Source: Ignavibacteriaceae bacterium
Lineage (GTDB): Bacteria; Bacteroidota; Ignavibacteria; Ignavibacteriales; Ignavibacteriaceae
Direction of reading: 5' to 3'
NCBI GenBank assembly: GCA_022865965.1
Contig: JALHTS010000116.1
Span: 1-7,768, forward strand
Length of the DNA: 7,768 bases
The notes beneath the pieces are model-generated. The model was given only the letters and a program-made list of their open reading frames with translations, made no database searches and had not been told where the DNA came from. How positions within the stretch are numbered: position 1 is the first letter of the stretch; each line of letters starts with the position of its first letter. Positions 1 through 7,104 of the stretch are shown in pieces. Both the position numbers and the translations under genes were made by a program.

Positions 1-34
1 TAATTTATATGTAAAATAATAGCTCTAATAACGG

Positions 35-442
35 TTATATAATATGAACTAACTTAGTTTCCTGAAATACTTTATCAAGTTTTTGCTGAACTAGAATCAA
101 TGGGTCTCGTATTTTACAGAAATTCAAATGGAGACAATCATTTTTCGTACTGCTTTCCTCGTAACATGAAATTATTTTATAATCTTTTTCAACTGCACTT
201 ATTAACTCGGTTAATGAAATCTCTTCAGGTTTTTTAGAAAGATTATATCCGCCTTTTGATCCTTGAAATGAATTAATAATTCCCATTTTTACCAAATTTT
301 GAAGAACTTTTGCCAATAATTCATAGGAAATATTATAGCTTTCCGATATTTCTTTTGCAGTTACACATTGACCATGATTATTCAAAGCCATATATCTGGC
401 TGCCATAAGTGCATATTCTGCTTTTTTAGATAATTTAAACAT
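35..442 (-). CDS. Rrf2-family transcriptional regulator, probably Fe-S cluster-binding
   Basis: A 135-residue protein with the full Rrf2 layout. The N-terminus LSKKAEYALMAARYMA is the typical first helix. A winged helix-turn-helix follows at about residues 26-58 (VTAKEISESYNISYELLAKV). The wing signature QGSKGGYNLSKKPEEISL spans about 60-77, and a dimerisation helix runs near 110-130. Cysteines 93, 103 and 109 sit in the loop where IscR and NsrR hold their Fe-S cluster, but the first spacing is nine residues instead of the five in those two proteins. Glu9 aligns with the position that supplies an acidic ligand in NsrR (Asp8) and RsrR (Glu8). C26 is an extra cysteine in the DNA-binding domain. 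The ATG start gives the canonical Rrf2 N-terminus, although no Shine-Dalgarno is visible. The gene lies 63 bases downstream of nuoN on the same strand. Family assignment is firm. Cluster binding is inferred, and I cannot tell IscR-like, NsrR-like or another specificity apart, so no symbol is given. Confidence 0.93.
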   Translation of the reverse strand: MFKLSKKAEYALMAARYMALNNHGQCVTAKEISESYNISYELLAKVLQNLVKMGIINSFQGSKGGYNLSKKPEEISLTELISAVEKDYKIISCYEESSTKNDCLHLNFCKIRDPLILVQQKLDKVFQETKLVHII

Positions 443-465
443 ATAAGACTAATATTGTCCAATTA
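441..465. promoter_or_regulatory. Putative Rrf2/IscR type-1-like operator over the regulator's start
   Basis: On the plus strand this stretch reads ATA-TAA-GACT-AATAT-TGTC-CAA-TTA. The E. coli IscR type-1 consensus is ATASYYGACTRWWWYAGTCRRSTAT. The ATA, GACT, the RWWWY centre and the GTC of the second half-site match. The first base of that half-site (T for A) and the outer right arm do not. The site is centred near 453 and overlaps the ATG of the Rrf2 gene, so binding there could block its expression, as expected for autoregulation. This is a partial match in AT-rich DNA and no clear promoter was found beside it, so it is only a candidate. The rest of the gap (466-505) is A/T-rich without a hairpin. 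Confidence 0.3.
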
Positions 466-505
466 ACTTAAAGAAAAATTATCAAAATTCAAAAACAAAA
501 TAAAT

Positions 506-2008
506 TTAGAAACCAAGGATTTTTATTGATTCTTTTGCAAGGTTTACAATTGGAGTAAAGTAAATCCCGAAAAATAAAACAGGAACAGTAAGAGCTAAAA
601 GAACTAAATAGTTTAATGCAGAAACCGGAACTATTACTTTTTCTCTATCTGATTCTACAAGATATAGATTCTTTAAAACCCTAATATAGTAGTAAAGTGA
701 AACAACAGAATTAAGTATTGCAATTACGGCAACTGCAATCATATTTGCATCAATCAGAGCGATGAAAATATATAACTTCGCAATAAATCCTGCTGTTGGC
801 GGCAAACCGGTCAAAGAAATAAGAAGAATAGCAAGGACTACACCTAAAAATGGAATTGAACTTCCTAGGCCTTTATAGTCGTCAATATTTTCAGAACCGG
901 TTTTATTTGCAATAATCATTACAACATAAAATGCACCCAGGTTCATAAAAAGATATATTATGAAGTAAAGAAGAACAGAGATTAATCCTTGATCTGAAAA
1001 TACAGCTACACCAAGCAAAATATAACCTGCGTGAGCAATACTTGAATATGCAAGCATTCTTTTCAGGTTATCCTGCCAGAGAGCAGCAAAATTTCCTAAA
1101 GTCATGGTAATAACAGATAAAATGATCAACAAACTTTGCCAATCAAAAAGATTGATAAAATACCAGTATCCGCTACTGCTTGTTGCACCGGAAAAAGTGA
1201 TCTTAAGGAACCGTATCAATACTGCAAAACCGGCAGCTTTACTTGCAACGGATAAATAGGCAGTTATTGTAATTGGTGCACCTTCATAGACATCAGGTGT
1301 CCAGAAATGAAATGGCACGACTGATATCTTAAATCCGAATCCTGCAACTATCATAAGAGCAGACATAATAAAAGTAACATCTAGAACTCTAAGAGAAATT
1401 AACATCGAATTAATTTCATAAAGATTTGTGGCTCCTGTCATTCCATAGAGAATAGAAATTCCAAAAAGCATTATACCGGAAGAAACTCCGCCATAAATAA
1501 TGTATTTAAGTGAAGCTTCACTGTTACGAATTGAGTTCTTTACAAATCCTGCAAGCACATAAGATGAAAGGGATAATAATTCAATCGAAAGATAGATCAG
1601 TATAAGGTCAGCAGAGGAACTCATTAAGAACATTCCTAATATCATTCCGAGAATAAGAGCATAGTATTCACCGTGTCTGTCTTTGCAGCTTATTATTTCT
1701 TCTGATGATATGGAGAATAAAACTATAAATGCTGTTGTAACAAGAAAAATTAGTTTGAAGAATGCACCGAATGGATCGATGACCATTAAGCCTTTATTTG
1801 AAGGATTAAGAAAAGCAAAATTTGAATAGCCGAATTGTTCAATTACAAAGTATCCGGTAATGAAAAGTCCGAGTAAAACAATATACGGAAGTATATGTTT
1901 TTGTTTTTGAAAAATAAGATCGAATAAGACAATAAGAACGAGAGTAATTGTTAAAACAATTTCAGGTTTTATTAAGTATAACGAACTTGTAAAATCAAGA
2001 GGTAACAA
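506..2008 (-). CDS. nuoN: NADH-quinone oxidoreductase subunit N
   Basis: A 500-residue polytopic membrane protein of the antiporter-like family, close to the usual NuoN length of about 485-500. It is one of the three proton-pumping subunits of the complex I membrane arm, next to the NuoK/J/A/H group. Residues expected for the channel are present: Glu143 in SIELLSLSSY, Lys227 in GFGFKISVVPFHFWTPDVYEG, Lys257 in SVASKAAGF and Lys411 in TAGFIAKLY. These correspond to the E. coli Glu133, Lys217, Lys247 and Lys395 positions. SLYYYIRVLKNLY near 437-449 is a typical NuoN signature. The start is a TTG: an in-frame TAA lies at 2024-2026, the first internal ATG is not until codon 74 and would remove the first membrane helices, and GGAAG sits six bases upstream of the TTG. 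The gene ends in TAA and starts 24 bases after nuoM. Confidence 0.96.
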   Translation of the reverse strand: MLPLDFTSSLYLIKPEIVLTITLVLIVLFDLIFQKQKHILPYIVLLGLFITGYFVIEQFGYSNFAFLNPSNKGLMVIDPFGAFFKLIFLVTTAFIVLFSISSEEIISCKDRHGEYYALILGMILGMFLMSSSADLILIYLSIELLSLSSYVLAGFVKNSIRNSEASLKYIIYGGVSSGIMLFGISILYGMTGATNLYEINSMLISLRVLDVTFIMSALMIVAGFGFKISVVPFHFWTPDVYEGAPITITAYLSVASKAAGFAVLIRFLKITFSGATSSSGYWYFINLFDWQSLLIILSVITMTLGNFAALWQDNLKRMLAYSSIAHAGYILLGVAVFSDQGLISVLLYFIIYLFMNLGAFYVVMIIANKTGSENIDDYKGLGSSIPFLGVVLAILLISLTGLPPTAGFIAKLYIFIALIDANMIAVAVIAILNSVVSLYYYIRVLKNLYLVESDREKVIVPVSALNYLVLLALTVPVLFFGIYFTPIVNLAKESIKILGF

Positions 2009-2014
2009 TTTAAT

Positions 2015-2019
2015 CTTCC
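2015..2019 (-). promoter_or_regulatory. Ribosome binding site of nuoN
   Basis: GGAAG on the minus strand lies six bases before the TTG at 2006-2008, inside the 24-base nuoM-nuoN gap. It is one of only two recognisable Shine-Dalgarno-like sequences in the cluster and decides the TTG start. Confidence 0.55.
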
Positions 2020-2032
2020 GAAATTAATTTAT

Positions 2033-3634
2033 TTAAAAACCTGTCGAACTATAAAATAACTGAGCATCAGAAATTAACTTAACCATTGCATTAACAGATG
2101 AATTCATCAAATCGAGCATTGGTGAAGGATAAATGCCAAGGAAAATTATTATAAGAGTTAAAGGAGCTAACATTAAATATTCTCTTGTTGTAAGATCTTT
2201 TAATGATGACCATTTCTCATTAAGCTGACCGAGGAAAACTCTTTGCAAAGTCCAGAGCATATAACCGGCACCCAGTAAAATTCCAAGAGTTGAAATAATA
2301 GTAATAATTCTTATAGAAGCGCTTCCAAAGGCACCAAGGAATACAAGTGCTTCGGAAATAAATCCGCTTAACCCTGGTAAACCAATTGCAGCAAAGAATG
2401 CAACAGTAACGAATCCAGTATAAATCGGCATTTGTTTTCCGAGACCGCCGAATGCTTCGATATCTCTGGTATGTGCACGGTCATATATTACACCCACGAT
2501 TAAGAAGAGCATTGATGTAATTATACCGTGATTAAACATTTGCAATATCGCTCCTGAAATTCCAATCGTATTAAGCGATGCCATTCCCAGCATTACAAAG
2601 CCCATATGCGAAACTGATGAATAAGCAATAAGTCTCTTAAAATCTTTCTGAGCCATAGCAGCTAAAGCGCCGTAAATGATATTTATCATTCCAAATAATG
2701 CAATCCACCATGCAAGATTTTGAGTAATCTCAGGAAAAATGGGATAAGAAATTCTTAGTATTCCATAAGTACCCATTTTAAGAAGAACTCCGGCAAGAAT
2801 AACACTAATTGCTGTGGGAGCTTCAACGTGTGCATCGGGTAACCAGGTGTGAAACGGAAACATTGGAATTTTAATTGCAAATCCAGCAAACAGTGCAATA
2901 TAGGCTATGAAACGAAGGTTATTCGGATTTAAAGGTGATAAAATTCCAGTTTGAGTAAAATTAGCTGTATTCATCATCTCAAGCATATTGAATGTGAAAA
3001 CTCTGGTGCCATCAGCAAGAGTTTCCATAGAACTGAAATAAAGTCCTATCATTACAAGTAAAATAAAAACGGAACCAAGCAACGTGTAGAGAAAGAATTT
3101 TATAGCAGCATATTCTCTTCGAGGACCTCCCCATATACCGATGAGAAAGTACATTGGGAGAAGCATAATTTCCCAGAATACGTAGAACAAAAAGAAATCG
3201 AGTGAAACAAATACTCCCATCATCCCAGTGTTAAGTAAAAGGAACATTGCAAAATATCCTTTAATGGATTTATCAATAGTCCACGAAGATAATGTTGCAA
3301 TAAAGGTTACGATTGCAGTTAATAAAACCATTGGAGTGCTGAGACCATCAACGGCTAGGAAGTAATCTATTTTAATTTTTCCTATCCATGAAAATCCATC
3401 TATTTCTATCCATCTGAACTTCTCAATAAATTGAAAAGATGCTGCATCATTTATTCCACCAAGTGCGAAATTGTAATTCATTAGCAGAACTGCTGCTAAG
3501 ATAACCTGAATACCAGTTATCAAAAGAGTTAAACTCTTAATAACAATACTTTGGTTTTTTGGTAAGAATAAAATAATAACCATCCCGACTATGGGAAGGA
3601 AAGTAATCAAACTTAGAATAGGAAAGTTTTCCAT
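2033..3634 (-). CDS. nuoM: NADH-quinone oxidoreductase subunit M
   Basis: A 533-residue antiporter-like membrane subunit, the middle proton pump of the complex I arm between NuoN and NuoL; E. coli NuoM is 509 residues. Key residues are in place: Glu155 in FYVFWEIMLLPMYFLIGIWG, Lys255 in FAIKIPMFPFHTWLPDAHVE, Lys286 in AGVLLKMGTYGILR, and Glu428 in GLSGFISEALVFLGAF. The last is glutamate, as in NuoM, where NuoL and NuoN have lysine, and this separates the three paralogues. KDFKRLIAYSSVSHMGFVMLG near 330-350 and MLWTLQRVFLG near 459-469 are further NuoM signatures. It starts with ATG eight bases after the nuoL TAG. A weak AGG overlapping that stop lies seven bases upstream of the ATG. The gene ends in TAA. 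Confidence 0.97.
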   Translation of the reverse strand: MENFPILSLITFLPIVGMVIILFLPKNQSIVIKSLTLLITGIQVILAAVLLMNYNFALGGINDAASFQFIEKFRWIEIDGFSWIGKIKIDYFLAVDGLSTPMVLLTAIVTFIATLSSWTIDKSIKGYFAMFLLLNTGMMGVFVSLDFFLFYVFWEIMLLPMYFLIGIWGGPRREYAAIKFFLYTLLGSVFILLVMIGLYFSSMETLADGTRVFTFNMLEMMNTANFTQTGILSPLNPNNLRFIAYIALFAGFAIKIPMFPFHTWLPDAHVEAPTAISVILAGVLLKMGTYGILRISYPIFPEITQNLAWWIALFGMINIIYGALAAMAQKDFKRLIAYSSVSHMGFVMLGMASLNTIGISGAILQMFNHGIITSMLFLIVGVIYDRAHTRDIEAFGGLGKQMPIYTGFVTVAFFAAIGLPGLSGFISEALVFLGAFGSASIRIITIISTLGILLGAGYMLWTLQRVFLGQLNEKWSSLKDLTTREYLMLAPLTLIIIFLGIYPSPMLDLMNSSVNAMVKLISDAQLFYSSTGF

Positions 3635-3642
3635 TTAGCTAC

Positions 3643-5733
3643 CTAAAAATTCTTAAATACAAAAAGTAATATCACAATTGAAAAAATAACAAAGAGAATA
3701 TATGTCTGAACTTTGCCGGTTTGAAATTTTCTGAACAGAATTCCTATGAAACCGCTAAAATAAGCAGTGAAATTGACAAAGCCATCAATAACAATTCTAT
3801 CAAATCCACCAATAAAAGACGAGAAAATTTTTGTTATCGATGCTGAACCATCTACAATTCCATCAATAATTTTCAAATCGAACCACGCAAGAAAACGACT
3901 TAACCCAAGAGTAAATGCTACAAATGTTGAATGATATAATTCGTCGAAATACCATTTGTTAAGCGAAAACTCATATATCGGTTTAATTTTAACAACAATA
4001 TTATCAACATTAATCTTTTTCCATTGATAAACATAAAAAGCTAAAAATATACCAAGTATTGCAACAATTAAAGAAAGTATCATTGCCGGATAATGAGCTG
4101 AATGCATTGCTTCAGAGTATAAATTAGAATACATAGGCGGATGTGAATTTTCACTATGAATTTCCTCATCGCCGTTCATAAATTCAAACCGCGAACTTGG
4201 CGGAGTATGCAATTCAGGATTCTCAATCCATTTAGTTAACACCCATCCACTGCCTGCATTAATTGGATTTGGCGTGTACCAGAAGAAAAATGATAACAAT
4301 GCAAGTACAACTAAAGGCATTACCATAGCAAATGGTGATTCGTGTGCGTGTTCAAATTTATGCTGATCCTGCGGCTGACCATGAAATGTTAGAATAATTA
4401 ATCTGAACATATAAAATGCAGTTAAAAGTGCAACAAGAAATCCAACAGTAGGGAATAGCCAATGACCGGTTAATGATGCGAAAGCATAAGAGCTCGCTAA
4501 AATTCCATCTTTACTTAAAAATCCAGATGTTAACGGAATTCCACTGATAGCCAAAGAAGATATTAAAAATGTTGCATAAGTGAGCGGAAGCTTTTTCCTG
4601 AGTCCACCCATTTTTGTAATGTCTTGCTCGTGATGCATTGCATGAATAACAGAACCTGAACCCAGGAATAAACATGCTTTAAAGAATGCGTGAGTAATTA
4701 AATGGAAAAACGCAAATTTATAAGCACCAACTCCGAGCGCCATTACCATATAACCAAGCTGAGAAACTGTGGAATATGCTAAAACCTTTTTTATATCATT
4801 TTGTGTTAATGCAATTGTGGCAGGAATGAACGCAGATAACATTCCGATAACAGCAATAAAAAGCATTGCATCAGCAGTTAGAAATCCAAATATTCTGATT
4901 ACTAGATAAACACCGGCAGCAACCATCGTAGCCGCGTGAATCAATGCACTAACTGGAGTTGGGCCTTCCATTGCATCGGGCAGCCAAACATGAAGAGGGA
5001 ACTGAGCCGATTTACCAATTGCTCCGCAAAATAATAATATACCTGTTACCGTTAACCAGAATTGTGAATTAAATGGTAATACGCCGTTTGAAAGCTGCGC
5101 AAAAATTTCACTGAATGAAAATGTACTGTATGTTAAAAATAATATTAAGATTCCGGCAAACATTCCAAGATCCCCGACTCTGTTCACTATAAAAGCTTTC
5201 TTACCGGCATCCGATGCAGATTTCTTTTCAAACCAAAATCCTATGAGTAAGTATGATGATAAGCCAACAAGTTCCCAGAAAATGTACATCATCAAAATAT
5301 TGTTGGTTAGCACAATACCATTCATAGAAAAAGTGAAAATACCCAGATAAGCGAAATAGCGATTATATCTTTCGTCACCTTTCATATATGCTATTGAGAA
5401 GAAATGAACCAGCATACTAATTAATGCAACAACAAAAAGCATCAGTGCTGTTATATTGTCAATTAGAAAGCCAAGTTTAAAACTTATATCACCAATGAAT
5501 GGGGTGTTCTTGAATGAGAACCACTCGAATTCTGATGTTATGCTGTTATCTCCGAAGAAAGCAAGCTTTGAATAAAGTAGATAGACTGCTGCTATAAATG
5601 AAATTGTGATGACTACATTTTCAAAAACAAAAATGGGTTTTACTTTTTTCCCAAGTAAAAGAGTGACGATGAACCCTAATAGCGGAAGAAAAAGTACGGC
5701 TATTGCAATATTTATTAAAGTAATTTCGTTCAT
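3643..5733 (-). CDS. nuoL: NADH-quinone oxidoreductase subunit L
   Basis: A 696-residue antiporter-like subunit at the distal tip of complex I, carrying the lateral amphipathic helix that braces the membrane arm. Key residues seen: Glu154 in FWELVGLSSYLLIGFW, Lys241 in GAIGKSAQFPLHVWLPDAME, His265 in SALIHAATMVAAGVYLVIR, His344/His348 in FHLITHAFFKACLFL, and Lys408 in GFLSKDGIL. They match the E. coli Glu144, Lys229 and Lys399 channel set. The C-terminus has the lateral-helix region, two similar IDG-containing segments (about 619-644 and 645-669), then LFRKFQTGKVQTY and a last membrane helix. It is about 80 residues longer than the 613-residue E. coli protein, largely through a hydrophilic His-containing loop at about 487-547, predicted periplasmic from family topology. 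The ATG lies three bases after the nuoK stop (TGATAAATG), so translation is probably coupled. The stop is TAG, unlike its TAA/TGA neighbours. Confidence 0.97.
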   Translation of the reverse strand: MNEITLINIAIAVLFLPLLGFIVTLLLGKKVKPIFVFENVVITISFIAAVYLLYSKLAFFGDNSITSEFEWFSFKNTPFIGDISFKLGFLIDNITALMLFVVALISMLVHFFSIAYMKGDERYNRYFAYLGIFTFSMNGIVLTNNILMMYIFWELVGLSSYLLIGFWFEKKSASDAGKKAFIVNRVGDLGMFAGILILFLTYSTFSFSEIFAQLSNGVLPFNSQFWLTVTGILLFCGAIGKSAQFPLHVWLPDAMEGPTPVSALIHAATMVAAGVYLVIRIFGFLTADAMLFIAVIGMLSAFIPATIALTQNDIKKVLAYSTVSQLGYMVMALGVGAYKFAFFHLITHAFFKACLFLGSGSVIHAMHHEQDITKMGGLRKKLPLTYATFLISSLAISGIPLTSGFLSKDGILASSYAFASLTGHWLFPTVGFLVALLTAFYMFRLIILTFHGQPQDQHKFEHAHESPFAMVMPLVVLALLSFFFWYTPNPINAGSGWVLTKWIENPELHTPPSSRFEFMNGDEEIHSENSHPPMYSNLYSEAMHSAHYPAMILSLIVAILGIFLAFYVYQWKKINVDNIVVKIKPIYEFSLNKWYFDELYHSTFVAFTLGLSRFLAWFDLKIIDGIVDGSASITKIFSSFIGGFDRIVIDGFVNFTAYFSGFIGILFRKFQTGKVQTYILFVIFSIVILLFVFKNF

Positions 5734-5736
5734 TTA

Positions 5737-6048
5737 TCAATCTCTTAATTGATCAATTTCATCAATATTAACATTTGCCAGGTTTTTATAAATATTTAAT
5801 ACGATCGCTAAAGCTATAGCAGCTTCAGCAGCAGCAAGAACAATAACAAAGAGTGCCATCATCTGACCATTCAAACCGAAATTGCCGTATCTTGAAAAAG
5901 CAATAAAGTTAATATTAGCTGAATTAAGAATTAGTTCTATTCCCATAAGAACCATGACGGCATTTTTTCTGGTAATTACGGCATAAATACCTAATGAAAA
6001 AAGAATTGAACTGACAACTAAAAAATGATTTAATCCAACTTCAACCAT
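5737..6048 (-). CDS. nuoK: NADH-quinone oxidoreductase subunit K
   Basis: A 103-residue, three-helix membrane subunit linking NuoJ/NuoA to NuoN in the proton-translocating arm. The two buried glutamates required in E. coli (Glu36, Glu72) are present as Glu38 in MGIELILNSANINF and Glu75 in LAAAEAAIALAIVL. The frame can be read upstream to an ATG at 6078 (113 residues, prefix MVRHLLQEGN), but I chose the internal ATG at 6048. It has AGAAGG four bases upstream, it begins one base after the nuoJ stop, it gives MVEVGLNHFLVV, which resembles normal NuoK N-termini, and it makes the length fit the roughly 100-residue family. The hydrophilic C-terminus ends in DEIDQLRD. Confidence 0.95.
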   Translation of the reverse strand: MVEVGLNHFLVVSSILFSLGIYAVITRKNAVMVLMGIELILNSANINFIAFSRYGNFGLNGQMMALFVIVLAAAEAAIALAIVLNIYKNLANVNIDEIDQLRD

Positions 6049-6049
6049 A

Positions 6050-6538
6050 TTACCTTCTTGCAATAGATGCCGCACCAATAAGTGCGATTAATAATATAAT
6101 TCCCAAGAGCTCAAAAATTAAAATATATTCATTCATTAAAAGATGACCAATTAATCCGGTAGTCTGTTCCGGAATTTTAGATTCTTCAATTTTCCAATTA
6201 GAGTTTAACATTGCAGCCAGCAAGGCTCCGGAAAACAAACCAACACCTAAAATTGAAGAAAAAATATTAATAGTTCCGGTTTTAATTTCAACATTTGTAA
6301 TTTTATTTGTTAGCATTACACCAAAAAGGAACAGAATTAAAATACCGCCTACGTAAACAATCAATTGAACAATAGCTACAAAATCAGCGCCTAGCATAAC
6401 GTAAAGACTTGCGACGCCTAAAAATGTAAACAGCAGATAGAAAGCCGAGTGTACAATATTTCTATTGGTTACTACTAGAAATGCTGATATCAAAGTAATA
6501 GCTGCAAATAAATAAAATATTATATCGTATAGATTCAT
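6050..6538 (-). CDS. nuoJ: NADH-quinone oxidoreductase subunit J
   Basis: A 162-residue membrane subunit with about five helices. It forms part of the link between the quinone-site subunit NuoH and the pumps. The hallmark third helix, VQLIVYVGGILILFLFGVML at residues 57-76, is intact, including Tyr62 and the Gly-Gly pair where complex I structures show a pi-bulge that changes with turnover. The last helix, FELLGIILLIALIGAASIARR, is a typical NuoJ C-terminus. It is somewhat shorter than the 184-residue E. coli protein, with a short hydrophilic stretch at about 113-127. The ATG overlaps the nuoI stop as ATGA and has no Shine-Dalgarno, so initiation probably relies on ribosomes finishing nuoI. 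It ends in TAA one base before nuoK. Confidence 0.96.
   Translation of the reverse strand: MNLYDIIFYLFAAITLISAFLVVTNRNIVHSAFYLLFTFLGVASLYVMLGADFVAIVQLIVYVGGILILFLFGVMLTNKITNVEIKTGTINIFSSILGVGLFSGALLAAMLNSNWKIEESKIPEQTTGLIGHLLMNEYILIFELLGIILLIALIGAASIARR
6053..6058 (-). promoter_or_regulatory. Ribosome binding site of nuoK
   Basis: AGAAGG on the minus strand, formed by the last two sense codons of nuoJ, lies four bases before the ATG at 6046-6048. It is the best Shine-Dalgarno in the window and favours this start over the upstream ATG at 6078, which would overlap nuoJ by 29 bases. Confidence 0.6.
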
Positions 6539-7104
6539 TGGTTTTCTGGTTTTTTATCTTCAGTCGGAGTTGCTGCTTTTTCTGCTGCAGCCTTTAATTT
6601 TTCAGCTTCTTTTTCAGCTATAAACTTTTGGTAATTAACACTTTTTTCTTCTCTTTCCTGAGGAGTTAAAGTCACAAAGTCATAAACAAGTTTATTTCTT
6701 TCAAATTCTGAAAACTCATAAACATCTGTCATGTAAATACATTCAGTGGGACAGGGAAATACACACAACTGGCAATAGCAACATTTTGCAAAATCAATAT
6801 CAAACCTGGTTACCCAAAGAGCTTTTTTCTTGCCGTTAGATGTTTTACCAAGATCTTCACCCGGAATTGATTTTACGGTTTCGATTGTAATGCAGCTAAC
6901 CGGACAAGCTCTGGAACACTGATCGCATCCAATACAATCATCCATATTAACATAAAGTCTGTTTCTTTCTCTTTCAGGCAGTTTGGGTCTTACCTCAGGG
7001 TACTGAATAGTTACTGCTGGAATGAAGAGATGCTTAAATGTAACCTTCATTCCAATAAAAATTGTACTGAATGCTGTGAAAATATTTCCGAAATATTCTT
7101 TCAT
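6535..7104 (-). CDS. nuoI: NADH-quinone oxidoreductase subunit I (8Fe ferredoxin-type)
   Basis: A 189-residue peripheral subunit that carries electrons through clusters N6a and N6b towards N2 and quinone, docked on NuoH at the cytoplasmic face. Two ferredoxin motifs are complete: Cys57, 60, 63 and 67 in CIGCDQCSRACP, and Cys108, 111, 114 and 118 in CCYCQLCVFPCP. In this fold each motif gives three ligands to one cluster and its last cysteine to the other. The N-terminal stretch of about 30 residues is amphipathic and ends in VTIQYPEVRPKLPERERNR, the usual NuoI lead-in to the first cluster. Residues about 155-189 are a Lys/Glu/Ala-rich tail without cysteines, probably disordered or helical. 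The ATG directly follows the TAA of nuoH with no space, and no Shine-Dalgarno is evident. The TGA stop overlaps the nuoJ start. Confidence 0.97.
   Translation of the reverse strand: MKEYFGNIFTAFSTIFIGMKVTFKHLFIPAVTIQYPEVRPKLPERERNRLYVNMDDCIGCDQCSRACPVSCITIETVKSIPGEDLGKTSNGKKKALWVTRFDIDFAKCCYCQLCVFPCPTECIYMTDVYEFSEFERNKLVYDFVTLTPQEREEKSVNYQKFIAEKEAEKLKAAAEKAATPTEDKKPENQ

Noticed and set aside
1..34. Terminator or further gene beyond the Rrf2 stop
   Set aside because: Only 34 AT-rich bases remain, with no hairpin or coding signal that can be judged.
443..505. A promoter for the Rrf2 gene in the nuoN-Rrf2 gap (TTGATA at 480-485 as -35, or TAATTTTT at 474-481 as a Bacteroidota-type -7 element)
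   Set aside because: No -10 box lies at a proper distance from TTGATA, and the TTTG upstream of the -7-like element is too close. In such AT-rich sequence these matches are expected by chance.
443..505. Intrinsic terminator after nuoN
   Set aside because: The T-rich runs are not preceded by a GC-containing inverted repeat.
3725..3878. Two similar IDG-containing segments near the C-terminus of NuoL read as a novel tandem duplication
   Set aside because: A repeated (V/I)DG pattern before the QTG-VQ-Y end is common in the lateral-helix region of many NuoL/NdhF proteins.
2033..5733. NuoL and NuoM as subunits of an Mrp antiporter or membrane-bound hydrogenase
   Set aside because: They are embedded in the complete H-I-J-K-L-M-N order with NuoI Fe-S motifs and the NuoH quinone-loop signature, which is complex I.
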